Source: Metellina segmentata (taxonomy: Eukaryota; Arthropoda; Arachnida; Araneae; Tetragnathidae). Taken from it: a DNA stretch of 64,000 bases. Under the pieces are notes generated by a model. It saw only the letters and a list, made by a program, of their open reading frames with translations. It was not told where the DNA came from and made no database searches. Positions within the stretch are counted from its first letter, which is position 1. Each line of letters begins with the position of its first letter. Of this stretch, positions 34,901 to 46,601 are shown piece by piece. The position numbers and the translations under genes are program-made. The stretch spans positions 82,454,931 to 82,518,930 of the forward strand of contig OX375872.1 of NCBI GenBank assembly GCA_947359465.1, written 5' to 3'.

Positions 34901-37900
34901 GACCGGACAAATCAAGTTGATATTAACTCAACGTTAACCCTCTGCATACTGAGTGGCAGAATATCATTTTCTACCTTCATGTTACGAAAACGGCCGAAAG
35001 AAGCAGCAAACTGAAACACGGCTGAACTGGCCTCTTCTCCTGGGGATGGCTTTCCCCCAGGAGGAGAGGTAATGCGTTTAGTACCTTTGTCATCACATGT
35101 TGCTGTTTTTATTGTGCGTCTGATTATGTCTAGAAGGTATAGATACGTCACGGGTAAACTCTGAAAGGACAGCGGAATCTTCAATATGTATGATAATTTA
35201 CACACAATGTTTTATTCGGCAAAGTTTTTAAGGGATAGATCATCAACCTCTCACACATTCTAAGTGCTCGAAGCTCCACATCGAGAACCCTGACATTCCT
35301 GTTTACGGAACGGATGCTATTCACGTGCTGCTCTCTTTGTGGCACAGAAATGAGGGGGGGGTGGAAATCTTAATGGACTTCAGCCGATTCTTCAGGAGTT
35401 TGAGATCTTTTTTAGTGCAAGTCAGTTTTAAAAAGATTAATGACTCATTACTTTCTACCTGAAAAAAGGAACTAATTAACATTGGGACATATAATATTCA
35501 CATAATACATAATGCTTTTCTTAAAGGTCTAAAAGAGTTTGGGGAAGATGTGTCTGAACTAGTTTTTACTGTTCACAGATTTTTTTTAATCAGTGACCTA
35601 AGCATTGGTCAACATAAAACAAATTCAAGAAGACTTGAAACCATTCACTATTTCATCAACCTTTGTTCAAGCAGGTGGCTAAGCCTAAAGCCAGTTGCTG
35701 AAAGGTTGCTTGCAGTGCGAAAGTATATCCTTGACTACATTCCAATAAAGAAGCCAAACATGATACAAAGACCAGGCTACAAAATTTTTTTTAATTTACT
35801 TAAAAGAGAAACTATGAAGGCTGAGGTGATATTTGTCGTACCAAGTGCAAGTGTATTTAATTGTGTGACCGAATTTCCTCAGAAAAAGAAACCTCTAATA
35901 CATAACTCTCACTCGCAACTTGAATTGTTGACAAGAACAATTTTGTTTAGGATCTACAAAGAGGAATTTATTCGAGATTTGAAAATGGATAAATTGAAAG
36001 ATATATGTCCTCAGAAACTGTTGCCTCTGGCTGATATTGTGATTGGAGATCAAATTTCTAGAGCGCTACAAAATATGAAAGAGAAGGAAAGGAGTTTCTT
36101 TTTTCTAAGGTCTCAGAAGCATTACATTGCCAGTGTTAAATATCTTTTGAAGAAGTCCTTCTGTTCATCTCTCCTTAAAAGTTTATCCTGTCTTGGTCCT
36201 CTTGAGAGACTCAGTGGCGAGAGTGTGCAACAAGTATTAGTAGTTGCAAGAGCAGTTCCATGGGATGTCCAGACATACTACTGGATGAGTGGAAATTACT
36301 CCAAAGAGAATTTGAGGAAAAAGGATCTAGAATGAAGCCTATTGATGTTTACTGGAACCAGTTCTTTAGACTGCGAGACATTAGTGGTGTGGATCGTAAG
36401 TACCCAGTTGTGTCAAAGCTAATGAATGCTGCTCTGTCACTTTCTCATGGTAGTGCTGACATTGAACGTGACTTCTCAGCCTCTGGAAGAGCTTTGACAG
36501 AAGACAGAGCATCAATGTCAGAACGCACACTCAATGCATTGATGACGGTTAAAAGTAGCTTGACAAATTTTGACAATCAACATTATTTGGTTCCGATCAC
36601 ATCAAAGCTAATGCATATGGGAAGGGTTGCATATAAAGCCTACAATGCCTATTTAGAAGATATAAAACATAAGGCACAAGAAAAATTAGAGAAGGACAGG
36701 AAATAAAAAGATAGCCTGGAAGCAGAGAAAAAATTTTTAAGCAGCTGGCAAAGAAAAGAAAAGTGATAGAAGAAGAACGAAAACTTAAAATTATGTGTAA
36801 GGAAGAGGATGAGGCGTTGCACAGTGCTTCAAAATTATTAAAGGAAGCCAATGATAGGCTCAGGAAGGCAATAAAAAATAAAGATTTTAATGAAGCAGCA
36901 CTTGCTCAGGCAATGATTGAAGGATTGGCAAAAGCCTCAGATGATGCTGGTCAGCAAAGACAGACTTTAAAAAATGCACATTATTCTATTGAGAAGAAAA
37001 AGACAAAATTAATTTCAAACTTTTTCAACAAAAATAATTAGACAATCTTTCAAAGTAAAGGAACAAGTTCTTCAAGCCATGTCAAAAATAAATAAATTAA
37101 AAAATCATAATTACGATTTTTTTATTTTTGTGTTAATATTTTAAAATAATGTACTTTTTAAATGAAGAAAATGAAAATAAAAATATCCTTCCAACGAAAA
37201 AGAAAAGAAAAATATAGGGGTGGCTGGGGATGATCTTTTTCTTTTCTATCTGTATACTTGAATATTTTTAGCATTATTATTATTTGTCACTTTTTTTCTT
37301 CTCGATTAGTCACTTTTTGGTCCAATTAGTCACTTTTTTAGACCTTGAAACCTATTAGGAGCCCTTGGTTATAGACCCCATTGTCTGTTCATATACAGGT
37401 GCAATCAGGAATAAATTTATTCTGCAAGCTGTTAATTCCCCTCCACACATAGCCTACCTTTCTTGACAGTACCCTGAAAATGAACTATTGTTAGTATGGA
37501 TTTTTCAGCATACTCTCCTAGCCTGAACTTATTGAGCATTCTAGGATGCTCTTAAGCTGTCCTCAACCCACCTCCTTCAGGGTTTTCCAAATTCTTTGCA
37601 GAAACAATTAGAGTAGCTGACAGACCTAGTAGACAATCTCCTTAAGTGCATGGAACACTGTTCACTGTCATATTTTGCTATGTGGGCAAATAGCACCCTT
37701 TATTGAGTTATATTTTCCTATTTAATTTGTATAATTGAATTCATTACTTTTGTTCTTGGTATGTCTCACACCAAATGCATGACTTATCTCATATGTTCTT
37801 TTTTGCTGAAGCCGAAGACATATTAAATTTCATTCAAATCTCTTGAATAGTTTTTGAGTTATACTGATTTTTTCCATTTGTTCCATAATGGGTGGTGAAC

Positions 37901-40900
37901 TTAGCTACTACAAAAATTAACTCAAAATACAATAGAAAAAAAGCAGTGTAACTTATTTCTACCGTAAAGTACTTTTTGGTAGATGAAGTTGCACTGTCTT
38001 TCCCATGTATTGCTAAAATTTTATGGAAATTTATGTAGATTTTCAAATTAAACTCTTGCAACACTGCTCTTAAACTTTGAGGCTCTCAAATGTTATGTTG
38101 TCAAGAACAGTTCATCCTTATGAAACACTTTGATTCCTAATGTCTTTATAAAAAATGCAATTTTTACTGTATATTGTGTGTACAAAATTTTATTTATGAA
38201 CTATTTGTTTGAAAAGAAAATATTTTTCGAATCATAGAAAAGAAATTAATTTTTAGGTAATTTATATTTACTACCCTACGATAATGAACCGGACAGCAAG
38301 ATTGATTGTATTAGGGAAAGAATACATGTTTTAATGGGGGATGGTCCCCCACGTGCTGCAATTACACTAGCAACCCTTTTGGGCATACTTTCAATAAGGT
38401 TTTGATATACAGCTATGGGTATTTGTGTCCATTCTTGTTGCAAGCTGTAGATTTTGGACGTGGTTCCATGGTCCGTAAGCGTCACTCTAACTCATCCCAC
38501 AAATGTTATATGGGGGTTTAGGTCGGGACTCTGAGCAGGCAAGGGAAGATGTTTTACATCGATATCTTGATACCACTGCTTGACAGAGGCTGCAACATGA
38601 CATGGAGCGTTGTCGTCCTGGAAGTAACATTCGTCCATTCCATAAAATTGCCAGAGTGTAGGAAGAACCTGACTGTCAGAAATGTTCATCTAGGCATTGG
38701 CATTCAATTTACCAGGAACAACATGCAAATGTTCCAGGCCATACGACGAAAAACACTCCCAAACAAGTAGTCGGATTTTATGCAAATCCGCTGGTGTCCG
38801 TTCCATTATAGTAGGGTAGTGTATATATTTATCAACAAAATCTGGGCTATTCTTTCAACTAACTAGACATTTTTGAACTATTTTAGTTTACTCTATTGGG
38901 AATAAATTTCCAAAAGATTCCTTGCTTCAAAAAGACTTTCACCGTTGGAATTTTGTCAGGCTTAGCAATTGGATTTGGTCATTTTATATTTACAAGTAAG
39001 ATATTATGTTGTGTATTATTTGTATACTTTTATATATATTTCTATTTAATTTCCTTTTTAAGTAAAATTTTTCATAAATTTGCACTGAATTGTGTGAGAA
39101 ATGTATATTTGGAAAAAATGATTTGTTACCCATACATATTAAGATACTCTTTGCTTTAGCAGAAAATTTCATGCAATTTCAACCTCTATTTTATCAAAAT
39201 TATTCTGACATCACAATAATTTCAGAAAAGTAGCTTTATTGCAATTACTAAATAGTGTTTCCATCTTACTTGTATGGCAGCTTTAACCTGTTGAGATCCC
39301 ATTAACCTACTACTCTATGAATTTACTGTAGGTTTACATTAGAATAGCTTGCCATTCGTCTTGCAAAGCTAGTGTGAGTGATGAAAGAAAAGATGATTGT
39401 TTATGTGCAATTTTGTTTGTCACTCCCGAGTTTATTTGTTTTATTAAGAGATGCAGTCTTTGAAGATGACATTCCAACAATACCACCTCATTTTCAGAAA
39501 ACCAGTCCCTGCATTTCCCTGAATTGTGGCTGGAGCTTGTATTTCAAGAGAATGATCAATTTTGTAAACGTGTCATTTTTGGAAGGGCTAAATTATCTAA
39601 AACATAATCGGTAATTAAAGAAACAAACTTCATAATTCATGGTTTGCAGAACATTAACCATTAACCTAATTCCACAAAAATAATTTTGTACCAATATTAA
39701 ATCTACCAAATTTCTGTTGGAAGTTTCCCATAACACCATACAAGTATATAGATTGGAAGATACATAACCCTTGCCCCTGACTCAGTAAAAGTGTTTAGAG
39801 TACCTTAAAGGAAGAAAGATCAAATCTGACTCATCAATGTGTACAAATGGAAAGTTTAAATCAACAACCAAGGTGAATGACTTGAGCATTATAAAAATTT
39901 AGATTGGAAAAATGCATCACTGTGCATTTCGGTGCACATCAAGATAAACACCAAGAAATTATTATTTTATCGCTCTCAGAAATTCAAAATTCCATATCAC
40001 GTTTAAAGTTACCATTAAAATATCAATACACATGCACGTGAAAAGTTGGCCCTGCAATCAATACTAACTGAAAATCAAAAAGTGAAGCATTGATTGCAGG
40101 CTCCCACACTTATAATCCATGAATAATGAGAAACACATTAATTCAGGCATGGGTAGTGGGATGCATTGCACTCGAGTGGAAAGTACCAACCAATTAGTAA
40201 AAAAAATATTGTGTTATACAGTGTTTATCAGTTCTTATATTTTCATCAAGTTAAAACATAGTGCTTTACCCTTGTTAACATCAATAGTAAGGATTGAAGC
40301 TAGAGAAAAAAATTCCCTTAGCAAAAAAACTGAAATGAAGAAAAAAGCTTTTGCAAAATGCTAAAATAACAAATTTGCTGGTAACGGCAATTTTTTGGCT
40401 GAAAAAAAATCAATTTAAACAAACTACACAAAAAAACAAACCTGATACTAAATACTTTTTCAATTATTATATTATATTTTAAACAATATCAAATTATATT
40501 TACAAAATATCAAATTATATATATACCACAATTATTACATAATATAAAAATTGTAATGCTTGATTAAAGTCAAATTTTTTCTATCCACTCACTTAATTTT
40601 AATCATTAGGATGTTATTCACATGATGCAAGTTTATTCTATTTTGCAAGTCTGTTTTTACAAGATTCAATGCACTGAAACCCCTTTCACAGTCTACAGTA
40701 TACAAGGGAAATAGTTAAAGCATATTCAATAACCGAACACACTATAGGATATTCATGAGACATGACATTGATAAATATGAATTCAATAACTTGTTGTAAG
40801 GTCATGCCTTTTAGTCTTTTCTGCATTATCAATTTAAATAAGGCCCATTCAGATAAACAACTCAGGTTCATCATAATTCACAGAACTGAGCAATTGGAAA

Positions 40901-43900
40901 ATTTCGGAAATTTCCTCTTTTCCATAAGTCTCTAATTCTAAAGAAATATCAGGCAGGTTGCTTGGCAAAAAAATATTAAAAATTGCTATTTTGTCCATGT
41001 TTCCTAATCTATCTTCAATATACCTAATTATTGAAGCAAGAAACACATCTTTAGAACCTCAAATTTTTTTCTTTGCTTTTTGTTGTCAGTCACAACATGT
41101 GACTCGTATATAAAAATTTACCCTGCATCTTTAGGAATTTTATCCTTAAAGTCCATGAAGTATGTTCCAGTCTTATTTCTCATGGACTTAATTTTCCTAT
41201 GCAAGCATTCACATATGCTTGGGCAAACTCAAAATCTAAATTTTTTTTCTGGAAAGCCATGCTCAGCTTGTTTATACAAAACAAAACATTGCTAAGTATT
41301 GCCATAGTGGCAAGAAACAAAGCCATTTGTTTCAGTAGCCCTTGAGATACAGGGTGTTTATCTTCAACAAAAACAGAAATAAGAGCTGACCAATTTGAGT
41401 CAATATTCAGAACACTGTTGCCTAGGGACAGCCATCTAGTGGCTAATATCTTGAGCACTTTTCTGTTTGTTGGATTTAGAATATCTTGAATATGGTGTAG
41501 TCACTTTGTATTAGTAGGAGACTTTTCAAAATAGAAGTGCACTCGTTTAAAAATGTCTTGATATTTTATCAAGTAAGGAAATTCTGCAGCTGGGCTTGGG
41601 TCGATGCAAGAGACGGCCTGCGAGCCACACAATGCACTGCTATAAGATGGGGATTGTGCTTTTTCAAAAGAGCAGCCACTCCTCCTCTAACTCCTCTCAT
41701 CACAGATGGACCATCAGTTGCTAGAGAAGAACATTTTGATATGTCAATGCCTAGTTTTTCTAATGTCTTTACAACGCATGCACAAAGTTGTTTGGAGGAT
41801 GACTCTTCTATCTCTACTAAACACAATAAGTGAGTAAATACCTCGCCTTTATGAACAAATTCAACATAAATAATCATATTTTGTTCCACGGACACATCAG
41901 TGCATTCATCTATCATGGAGTACCACCTTGCTTCATTTATCTGTTTTACTATCGTCTCTTGAATCAATGATGCTAAGGTGGCTTCCATATCCCTGACAGA
42001 GTCATAGCTTATGTTGGAGCTCACATTTAGACCTGCCAAGAATGAGCAACCGAAATCAGTCGCCAAATCTTTTAGGGCACTGAACTTTTTGGTAGGCAAG
42101 TCCTCTTTTGCATGAAAATAAATTATCTTCATGGCAGATACAATAGACTTCAGCTTTTACACATGATGATTTTACAGACTTTTGCCACGCATTACTTTCA
42201 TCAAGTGATATGGCTTCTACAGAAAACGTGTGATCTACACTTATTTCGTGTTTTTTCAAAGTGTCAACTTTAGGTACTAGACATCCTGTAATATTACGGA
42301 TTTAGGTATGAAAAATGAGTTAATACAACTTAAAAATTAAGTTTCAACCTAGTGCAAAGATCCCAGCTTATTGGGTAGGTAGTATAATTTTTAGTGCGCG
42401 ATTCTCACAATTGGGGAACTAATTAAAATAATTAAAATTGTTTATAAGGTATTAAAAAAATACGTGATTTTTTTTTAAAGTTGCTTATCAACATCATTGG
42501 ATCATGCACAATACTGTTTCTCTCCTATTTATTCTATATGTTACAACTTTTAAAAAAAATTCCTATTACTACTAAAATGGATAAAAGGTAATGATTTAGT
42601 TGGGCCTGAACGCACCGAAGCGGAGTTCCGAAAAATATTTTATTTGGGTTTCTCTCATTTATTCCTTCACATTCCCCCTCTCTTATTATTTTTACATATC
42701 ATTCCATAAGCAGTTTTAGAAATGAAGCAAGGAAGTTAGCATTAAAAAAGTAAATAAATCTACACAGTGTTGACAGCAAATCCTGAAGAAACCTTTTAAC
42801 TGCACATTCCAGCATTTTTTCCAACTAAATCTCTACTATTATTGAAGGAAGTGTTTGTTTCTTGCCTGTAAAGTCCTGACGTATCTATGGCACTTACAGT
42901 AATGGGATTTGGCACACAGGTAGTGCAAATTTTTTGCAATTTTAGGGTCGAGGCGAATTTTAAAATTTAATCTAGAACATTTTTAAATGAATTTAATAGT
43001 TTTTTTTCACCATTCTTCATTCTACCTTGGTAATTCCAAGGAATGAAGAAACATCAAAATGTAGATTTTTCACCCTCACGTGTCACCTTGATGTCAGCAT
43101 ATACAACCATGCCAAGTTTTTTTAATCTCCGGGGAGAGAACACATTCGAATGACCTTCGTTTATTTCGAGATTCATTCATTTTGATTTCCTGCTAAACGG
43201 ATTTCAGTAAAGCAAAGTTATCACTGGTGTTCTTCAGTGCTTTTTTCTATCTTAGCGATCGTTAAAGGTAGAATAAAAATTTTAACGGATTTGAAATTTG
43301 CAGAAAAAATTTTACTACAGATAGATACCTTATTTGTTAGATTTTCTTTTAATCTTTTATATTTTCGCAAGAGATTGTGATGTCATGTGAACTTTCGCTT
43401 TCCCAAAATAAACAGATTGCATTTTCTGCCCTTCACGTTAAAATAAAAATAAAAACATATTTCCATTTTAGCAAAGGAGAGCAAAGAAATAAAAACCTTT
43501 TTATGGGATTGTTAAGTTCTTTTTTTGTAAAATGGGAATCGTTAAAGACAGATTAAAAATTTCAACTGATTTTAAATCTGCTGAAAATTTTACACCAGAT
43601 TAAAACCAAACATCTCACAGGCACGGGCAACGCCGGGCTAGCCACGCAGTGGCTAGTAACTGATAAAAGGTTAATGTAAGAACCTAAAATTAGACTTAGC
43701 TTACCTTTATCACTTGCCAGATTATTTGTCTTGGCTGGTATGCAAAACTTGCATTTTAAAAGAGGTGTCACCTTTCTTCCCATATTACCTCAAGCCATCC
43801 GTACAGTGAACACCATTTCTGCACAAGCTGGTTAGATGGCAAATCCAATTTTTTTTTTGTTCAAGGTCCTATCATTAATGCTATTTATTTCATCAGGTTT

Positions 43901-45216
43901 GTGTTTTGCTACTAGAAACTTTTCCATCATGCAAAGACGACAAAGTTGATACATAGACACTAAGCATTCGCAATAAAATGTCCCTTTTAGAATTGTCAGA
44001 AAAAGCAACGAAGCTTAAAAACATCGGAACATTGGATTGGAATTATTTAATTTAATAACAGAATTAAGAACAATTGCTTTCTCAGCGTTTATTATTCTTG
44101 CTTAAGTGTTTAAGAACCGATCTTTCTTCAGATCCTAGTCCGTTTTTTTTTTTTTTCTTTCTCACTAGTGATCAAGAAAACGATGTGTGGAACATATGCC
44201 GTAAAGATTTTTTTATTCGCATTTTTGCGAAAGTGGTTACCATTTCTTTCGCATTTTGCGAAAAAAGCGATCGTAGCTTAATCCCTGGCTTGATGTCATG
44301 TCAACACCTACACCATTGACCCTAGATCATAAATCTTGGAACTATCCTATCCAGATGGTGTCTAATAGGTGCACTATGGCCCTCTTTTATTTAACTGTCC
44401 CCAGTGTTAACTGGAGGGACAAAAGAGTAGAGACAATTTCAAGAACTTGGAACTGGGCAGATGTATTTTTTTGGCGTACGGTCGCTAGCCATTTGATTGG
44501 ATTCCGTTTTTTCCCTTTTTCAGTCTGCACAACCTAGGTACACAAACCCTAAATTAATTGTGTAGATAGTGCACATTCCTGTTAAATAAATAAATTTACT
44601 TGTGTTTTGGTTTTGTCACTGTTTTTTTGGCATACTACCACTTGGCCCACTGTGTTGCCCTTATCAGAAACATTGCACTAAGGAGACTTGAAGTACAGGA
44701 TTCATTCTATGAGTGGTGCTTTATTTGAGCATCATCAGTATATGTGCCATCTATACTTAATAACTTAACATCTATACTTAATAACTAAACATCTATACTC
44801 AATAACTAAACATCTTAATTAATAACTAAAATTCTAAATTTTGCAAATCCTATGCTAGTGGTTTGGAAATCCAAATTGAGGACAGATCTTGTTGCTGTGA
44901 GTGTGACCCCCCCCCCTGACTCCCATACATATTGTATGCATTTCCCACCCTTCATCAGATCATTTATTCCAGACTACCCATTCTCTTGATACTTTTTACC
45001 TCAAGTTTTTTTATTGACACCGGTATTAGAATTTTGACATAGAAATCTATGAACAGAAGTTAGTTAAATATTCTTTGGACACCTAGAAAAGAATCTTGAA
45101 ACTAACTATAGCAGTAATAAATGGTTTTATAACTCTTAAGATAACTAAAAGGAAAACTTGTACAATTTCTTTGATTATTAAAAATGATCAAAGTATTTGA
45201 ACTTGTGCTCTGTAGT

Positions 45217-45272
<56 letters not shown>

Positions 45273-46601
45273 TCTAGTTAATTCTGTTTGTATTAACATG
45301 AAAGATTAAATCTTTATTAAGAATTGTTTTTATTTTCATTGCTTATATATAGGTCGTATCAAGAGATCAACAGATATTGCAGTTTATTCCTTTGCAGGAA
45401 TAACAATTGGATTCTGGTAAGTGCATGGAATGTTTTTAGCATTTGTTTAATGTTTACATTGTATAGAATTTAATTTTATTACAGTATATATGGTATATAT
45501 ATCAAAGTTGTTGGTTACAATGTTTTTGTGTATTTTTAATGTTGTAAACACTGTTCGCGTCATGTGTATCTGTAATTAATGTTGGTGCCATTCTTTAATT
45601 GGTGTAACTTTTCATGTGCTTGGCAAGAGCCAATTAAATTATTAGTGATTTAATTATTAGCCTAATTGGGAGTAATTTTTTGATTGAATTTTTAAATTTG
45701 AATTGACTTAATCACATTAAAAATAGTTCATGGATGCAGTAATATGCCCATCAAGCAAATAAGTTAAAAATTAATTCCTAAATTAATATTACAATACATG
45801 CAACTGAGATATTATTTGCAAATGATAGTTAAAATTTCAATTTGCTTGTAAATAATAAAAATGCCAAAAAAAAAATCATTTTTCTTTCTGGAATGTTCAA
45901 AAAGAATGTTGATTCCCAATTATTTATTCAGATTTGTATATTCTTGAAAATAAATTATAGAAGAGAAAGTTTTCTTTAATTGAAAATTGTTTTTCCCTCA
46001 AAATTTAATTTTGCATTCTAGTAAATAACTAGATGTCATATAGGCTTAAGGCAATGGGTGAATGATTGGGATGAATAATTGGGCCCAAAATTCGCTCAGC
46101 TGGTAAACCTTGGTGAAAAAGACTTGTAATTATAAATAGCAATACAAGGTTAGGGTTGATATCTCACTCAACACGTTTGATAAAGAGTTGGTTTTGCAAT
46201 TTTCAGGACAACTAAAAAATGAAATTTTTCATATAGTTACTATTCTATAAATTTTATCTTCTACCTTAAAAACTTGTAATTTCTATATAACTTTTACTGT
46301 CATAAGGAAGGGTAAGTTTACTATCGAGACAGTTGAAGTACTGGAAAAATCACTGGAGTAATCTGATTATATTACTATGCCCAAACAAGAGAGTTCTTTC
46401 TGTTTAAAATGACTTCTCATTTTGGAATGAAATGGTTTTTACATTTAATTTTAAGTTAGCTATTGTAAAATCCAAATTTTTTACAGGATTCATTGCAGAT
46501 ATCATTGGTCAAAACAACGACTGGAGACTTTGAGAGTGAAAAGTGCTTTTCATGATGTTATGATAACTGACGGGATAAATAGTACTGCAAATGAAGATTA
46601 G
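28924..46601 (+). CDS. COX20: COX20 (FAM36A), cytochrome c oxidase assembly factor, complete
   Basis: Coding join 28924-28947, 38887-38995, 45353-45416, 46487-46601: 312 bases, 103 residues. COX20 is a two-pass mitochondrial inner-membrane chaperone that stabilises newly made COX2 during complex IV assembly. The acidic start MEEKEDDR is followed by FTLLGINFQKIPC. Transmembrane segment 1 is about residues 24-41 (TVGILSGLAIGFGHFIF), then the loop TSRIKRSTD. Segment 2 is about 52-66 (IAVYSFAGITIGFW), then the family block IHCRYHWSKQRLETLR and a polar tail ending TANED. The human protein has GFGHFLFTSRIRR and WFHCRYNYAKQR at matching places, and the length is close to its 118. The start is the first Met after an in-frame stop. 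All splice borders are GT/AG and in phase. Confidence 0.94.
28948..30629. other. start of COX20 intron 1
   Basis: AT-rich. A short stretch at 29580-29700 carries palindromic GTGCAC repeats (GGTGCACTGTGCAC, GTGCACGCAGTGCAC, AACGCAGTGCACC) after GGGCTCGAAATACC. This is likely a small degraded repeat of unknown type. Nothing else recognised. Confidence 0.4.
30635..31431 (-). mobile_element. Helitron family 1 copy
   Basis: The reverse-complement 5' end reads A|TCTCTTATATTATAAAAGAA at 31431/31432. The body has two ~280-bp repeated blocks (about 30805 and 31065). At the 3' side are the hairpin GGTTTGCTCCGCAAACC (30670-30686) and a CAGCCATAACGATCAGTGGT phrase. The terminal hairpin is not seen. Confidence 0.65.
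31432..32507. other. COX20 intron 1 sequence
   Basis: A phrase at about 31447-31475 (AAGTACTTTTTGGTAGA...GCACTGT) is shared with about 37966-37998, so both may be remnants of one repeat family. No ends found. Confidence 0.35.
32508..33464 (-). mobile_element. second pogo-like element, degenerate
   Basis: Left end TA|GGGGAAAGTGGGGGTTAAATC; right end in reverse complement GGGGAAAGTGGGCACATTAT. Length about 957 bp. It contains a DDE_1-type C-terminal remnant on the minus strand and a Helitron-derived patch at 32745-32845. The right TA duplication is not intact. Confidence 0.6.
32930..33200 (-). pseudogene. pogo-type transposase C-terminal remnant
   Basis: Minus-strand reading near 33070-33150 gives ANAVKGFKGAGLYPLNKKAI, the block in DDE_1 transposases just after the catalytic core (V.KGF...GIYPLN). 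Flanking frames contain stops. The long plus-strand open frame at 32838-33257 covers the same stretch and has no signature. Confidence 0.6.
34273..37367 (+). mobile_element. hAT-superfamily element with 5-bp target duplication
   Basis: Ends CAGGGCTCCTAA and, reverse complement, CAAGGGCTCCTAA. Flanking GTTAT at 34268-34272 and 37368-37372. Length 3095 bp. Both ends carry multiple GTCACTTTTT subterminal repeats (left about 34289-34336, right about 37286-37340). It contains a hAT transposase remnant. Confidence 0.8.
35550..37041 (+). pseudogene. hAT transposase, 3' two thirds, frameshifted
   Basis: The first frame (35550-36335) has CSSRWLSLKPVAERLLAV, the hAT core block around a conserved RWLS. 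A one-base shift leads to 36260-36706 with VYWNQFFRLRDISG, KYPVVSKLMNAALSLSHGSA and DIERDFSASGRALTEDRASM, the C-terminal hAT dimerisation region. A second shift leads to a Lys/Glu-rich coiled-coil tail (36763-37041, RKAIKNKDFNEAALAQAMIE). The N-terminal BED finger and first catalytic Asp region before 35550 are not recognisable. Non-functional. Confidence 0.8.
37868..38270. other. COX20 intron 1 sequence
   Basis: About 37805-37900 resembles 53230-53310 inside the THAP-bearing element (ATTTCAT.CAA.T.TCTTGAATAG...TTGAGT.ATA). It may be a remnant of that family. No borders visible. Confidence 0.3.
38271..38818 (-). mobile_element. Tc1/mariner element, internally deleted
   Basis: Left end TA|CTACCCTACGATAATGAACC; right end in reverse complement CTACCCTACTATAATGGAAC, each followed by GGACA.C. 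Length about 548 bp. The left TA is intact; the right flank reads TG. It keeps only the C-terminal part of the transposase. Confidence 0.8.
38276..38700 (-). pseudogene. Tc1-like transposase C-terminal remnant
   Basis: MDECYFQDDNAPCHVAASVK contains the second catalytic Asp, and LPLPAQSPDLNPHITFVG covers the region before the Glu. After a shift comes QIPIAVYQNLIESMPKRVAS then VIAARGGPSPI, the usual C-terminus. The N-terminal two thirds is deleted and a frameshift lies near 38490. Confidence 0.85.
38887..38995 (+). CDS. COX20: COX20 coding exon 2
   Basis: TTTTAG acceptor and GTAAGA donor; 36 codons plus one base. It encodes FTLLGINFQKIPCFKKT and the first membrane segment ending in HFIFT. The split codon A|GT gives Ser, as in the family motif FTSR. 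An open frame starting at 38896 and continuing to 39159 is partly intron. Confidence 0.93.
39000..40574. other. COX20 intron 2 sequence, nothing recognised
   Basis: No recognised coding blocks or element ends. Two GCAATCAATACTAACTG/GATTGCAGGCT-like phrases at about 40050-40100 form a weak inverted pair. Confidence 0.35.
40575..42290 (-). pseudogene. ZNF862-like hAT transposase pseudogene
   Basis: Minus strand, N- to C-terminal: EDLPTKKFSALKDLATDFGC, then EARWYSMIDECTDVSVEQNM (first catalytic Asp region), LGIDISKCSSLATDGPSVM, AALLKKHNPHLIAVHCVARR (41569-42132), RWLSLGNSVLNIDSNWSALI (41458-41180), a segment at 41046-40849, then ALTISLV and, after a shift, VDCERGFSALNLVKTDLQNR near 40600-40690, the hAT C-terminal motif. 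This matches the KIAA1586/ZNF862 type of hAT-derived protein (about 600 residues). At least four frameshifts or gaps. A possible upstream piece, GRKVTPLLKCKFCIPAKTNN at 43700-43783, is separated by a Helitron. Confidence 0.85.
42830..43656 (+). mobile_element. complete non-autonomous Helitron, family 1, 827 bp
   Basis: Begins A|TCTCTACTATTATTGAAGG and ends in the perfect hairpin CTAGCCACGCAGTGGCTAG followed by T (43657), so it sits between A and T as canonical Helitrons do. No inverted repeats or target duplication. The body has two repeated blocks (about 43245-43345 in one orientation and 43530-43600) and the TTCGCAAGAGATTGTGA phrase near 43363. It separates a putative 5' piece of the hAT pseudogene from its body. 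Confidence 0.82.
44130..44287. mobile_element. hAT-like terminal remnant
   Basis: In reverse complement it starts CAGGGATTAAGCTACGATCG, followed by TTCGCA-type subterminal repeats. It could be the 5' boundary of the hAT element whose pseudogene lies at 40575-42290, but the partner end was not found. Confidence 0.4.
44749..44832. repeat. four tandem 21-bp units
   Basis: The unit ATCTATACTTAATAACTAAAC repeats at 44749, 44770, 44791 and 44812 with increasing divergence in the last unit. It is quoted as 20 bases plus C. Confidence 0.85.
45219..45270. repeat. (AT)26 microsatellite
   Basis: Uninterrupted AT dinucleotides, 52 bp, 82 bp upstream of COX20 exon 3. Confidence 0.95.
45353..45416 (+). 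CDS. COX20: COX20 coding exon 3
   Basis: TATATAG acceptor and GTAAGT donor; 64 bp encoding (S)RIKRSTDIAVYSFAGITIGF and a split Trp codon TG|G. It is the second membrane segment. Confidence 0.92.
45417..46486. other. COX20 intron 3
   Basis: 1070-bp AT-rich intron, the only one of the visible introns in which no transposon was recognised. Confidence 0.6.
46487..46601 (+). CDS. COX20: COX20 coding exon 4 and stop
   Basis: TTACAG acceptor. It encodes (W)IHCRYHWSKQRLETLRVKSA, then FHDVMITDGINSTANED and TAG. HCRY..(A/S)KQR is a hallmark of COX20. Confidence 0.93.

Larger units (their letters stand above)
33680..37700 (+). pseudogene. old Tc1-like transposase remnant split by a hAT element
   Basis: The left part (33680-34272) reads RQADIARSLTVC...VVRRI, then MTTMRTYLHEGMGLLP and LTEGAMNCN. 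The right part (37368-37700) continues with DPIVCSYTGAIRNKFILQAV, YSPSLNLLSILGCS and AVLNPPPSGFSKFFAETIR, ending in a decayed CME.R......G block. Rejoining the flanks restores the reading RDEVIDPIV across the insertion point. Many stops and substitutions; ends not identified. This is the oldest layer here. Confidence 0.6.

Noticed and set aside
34912..35205. Open frame on the minus strand inside the hAT element
   Set aside because: No signature, and it lies opposite the expected N-terminal region of the hAT transposase.
38896..39159. An 87-codon single-exon protein
   Set aside because: Only the first part is real coding sequence (COX20 exon 2, to 38995). The rest is intron after a GTAAGA donor, confirmed by exon 3 completing the split Ser codon.
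44074..44537. Open frames around 44.1-44.5 kb
   Set aside because: The first overlaps a hAT-like terminal repeat and a T-run. The second has no recognised domain or splice support.
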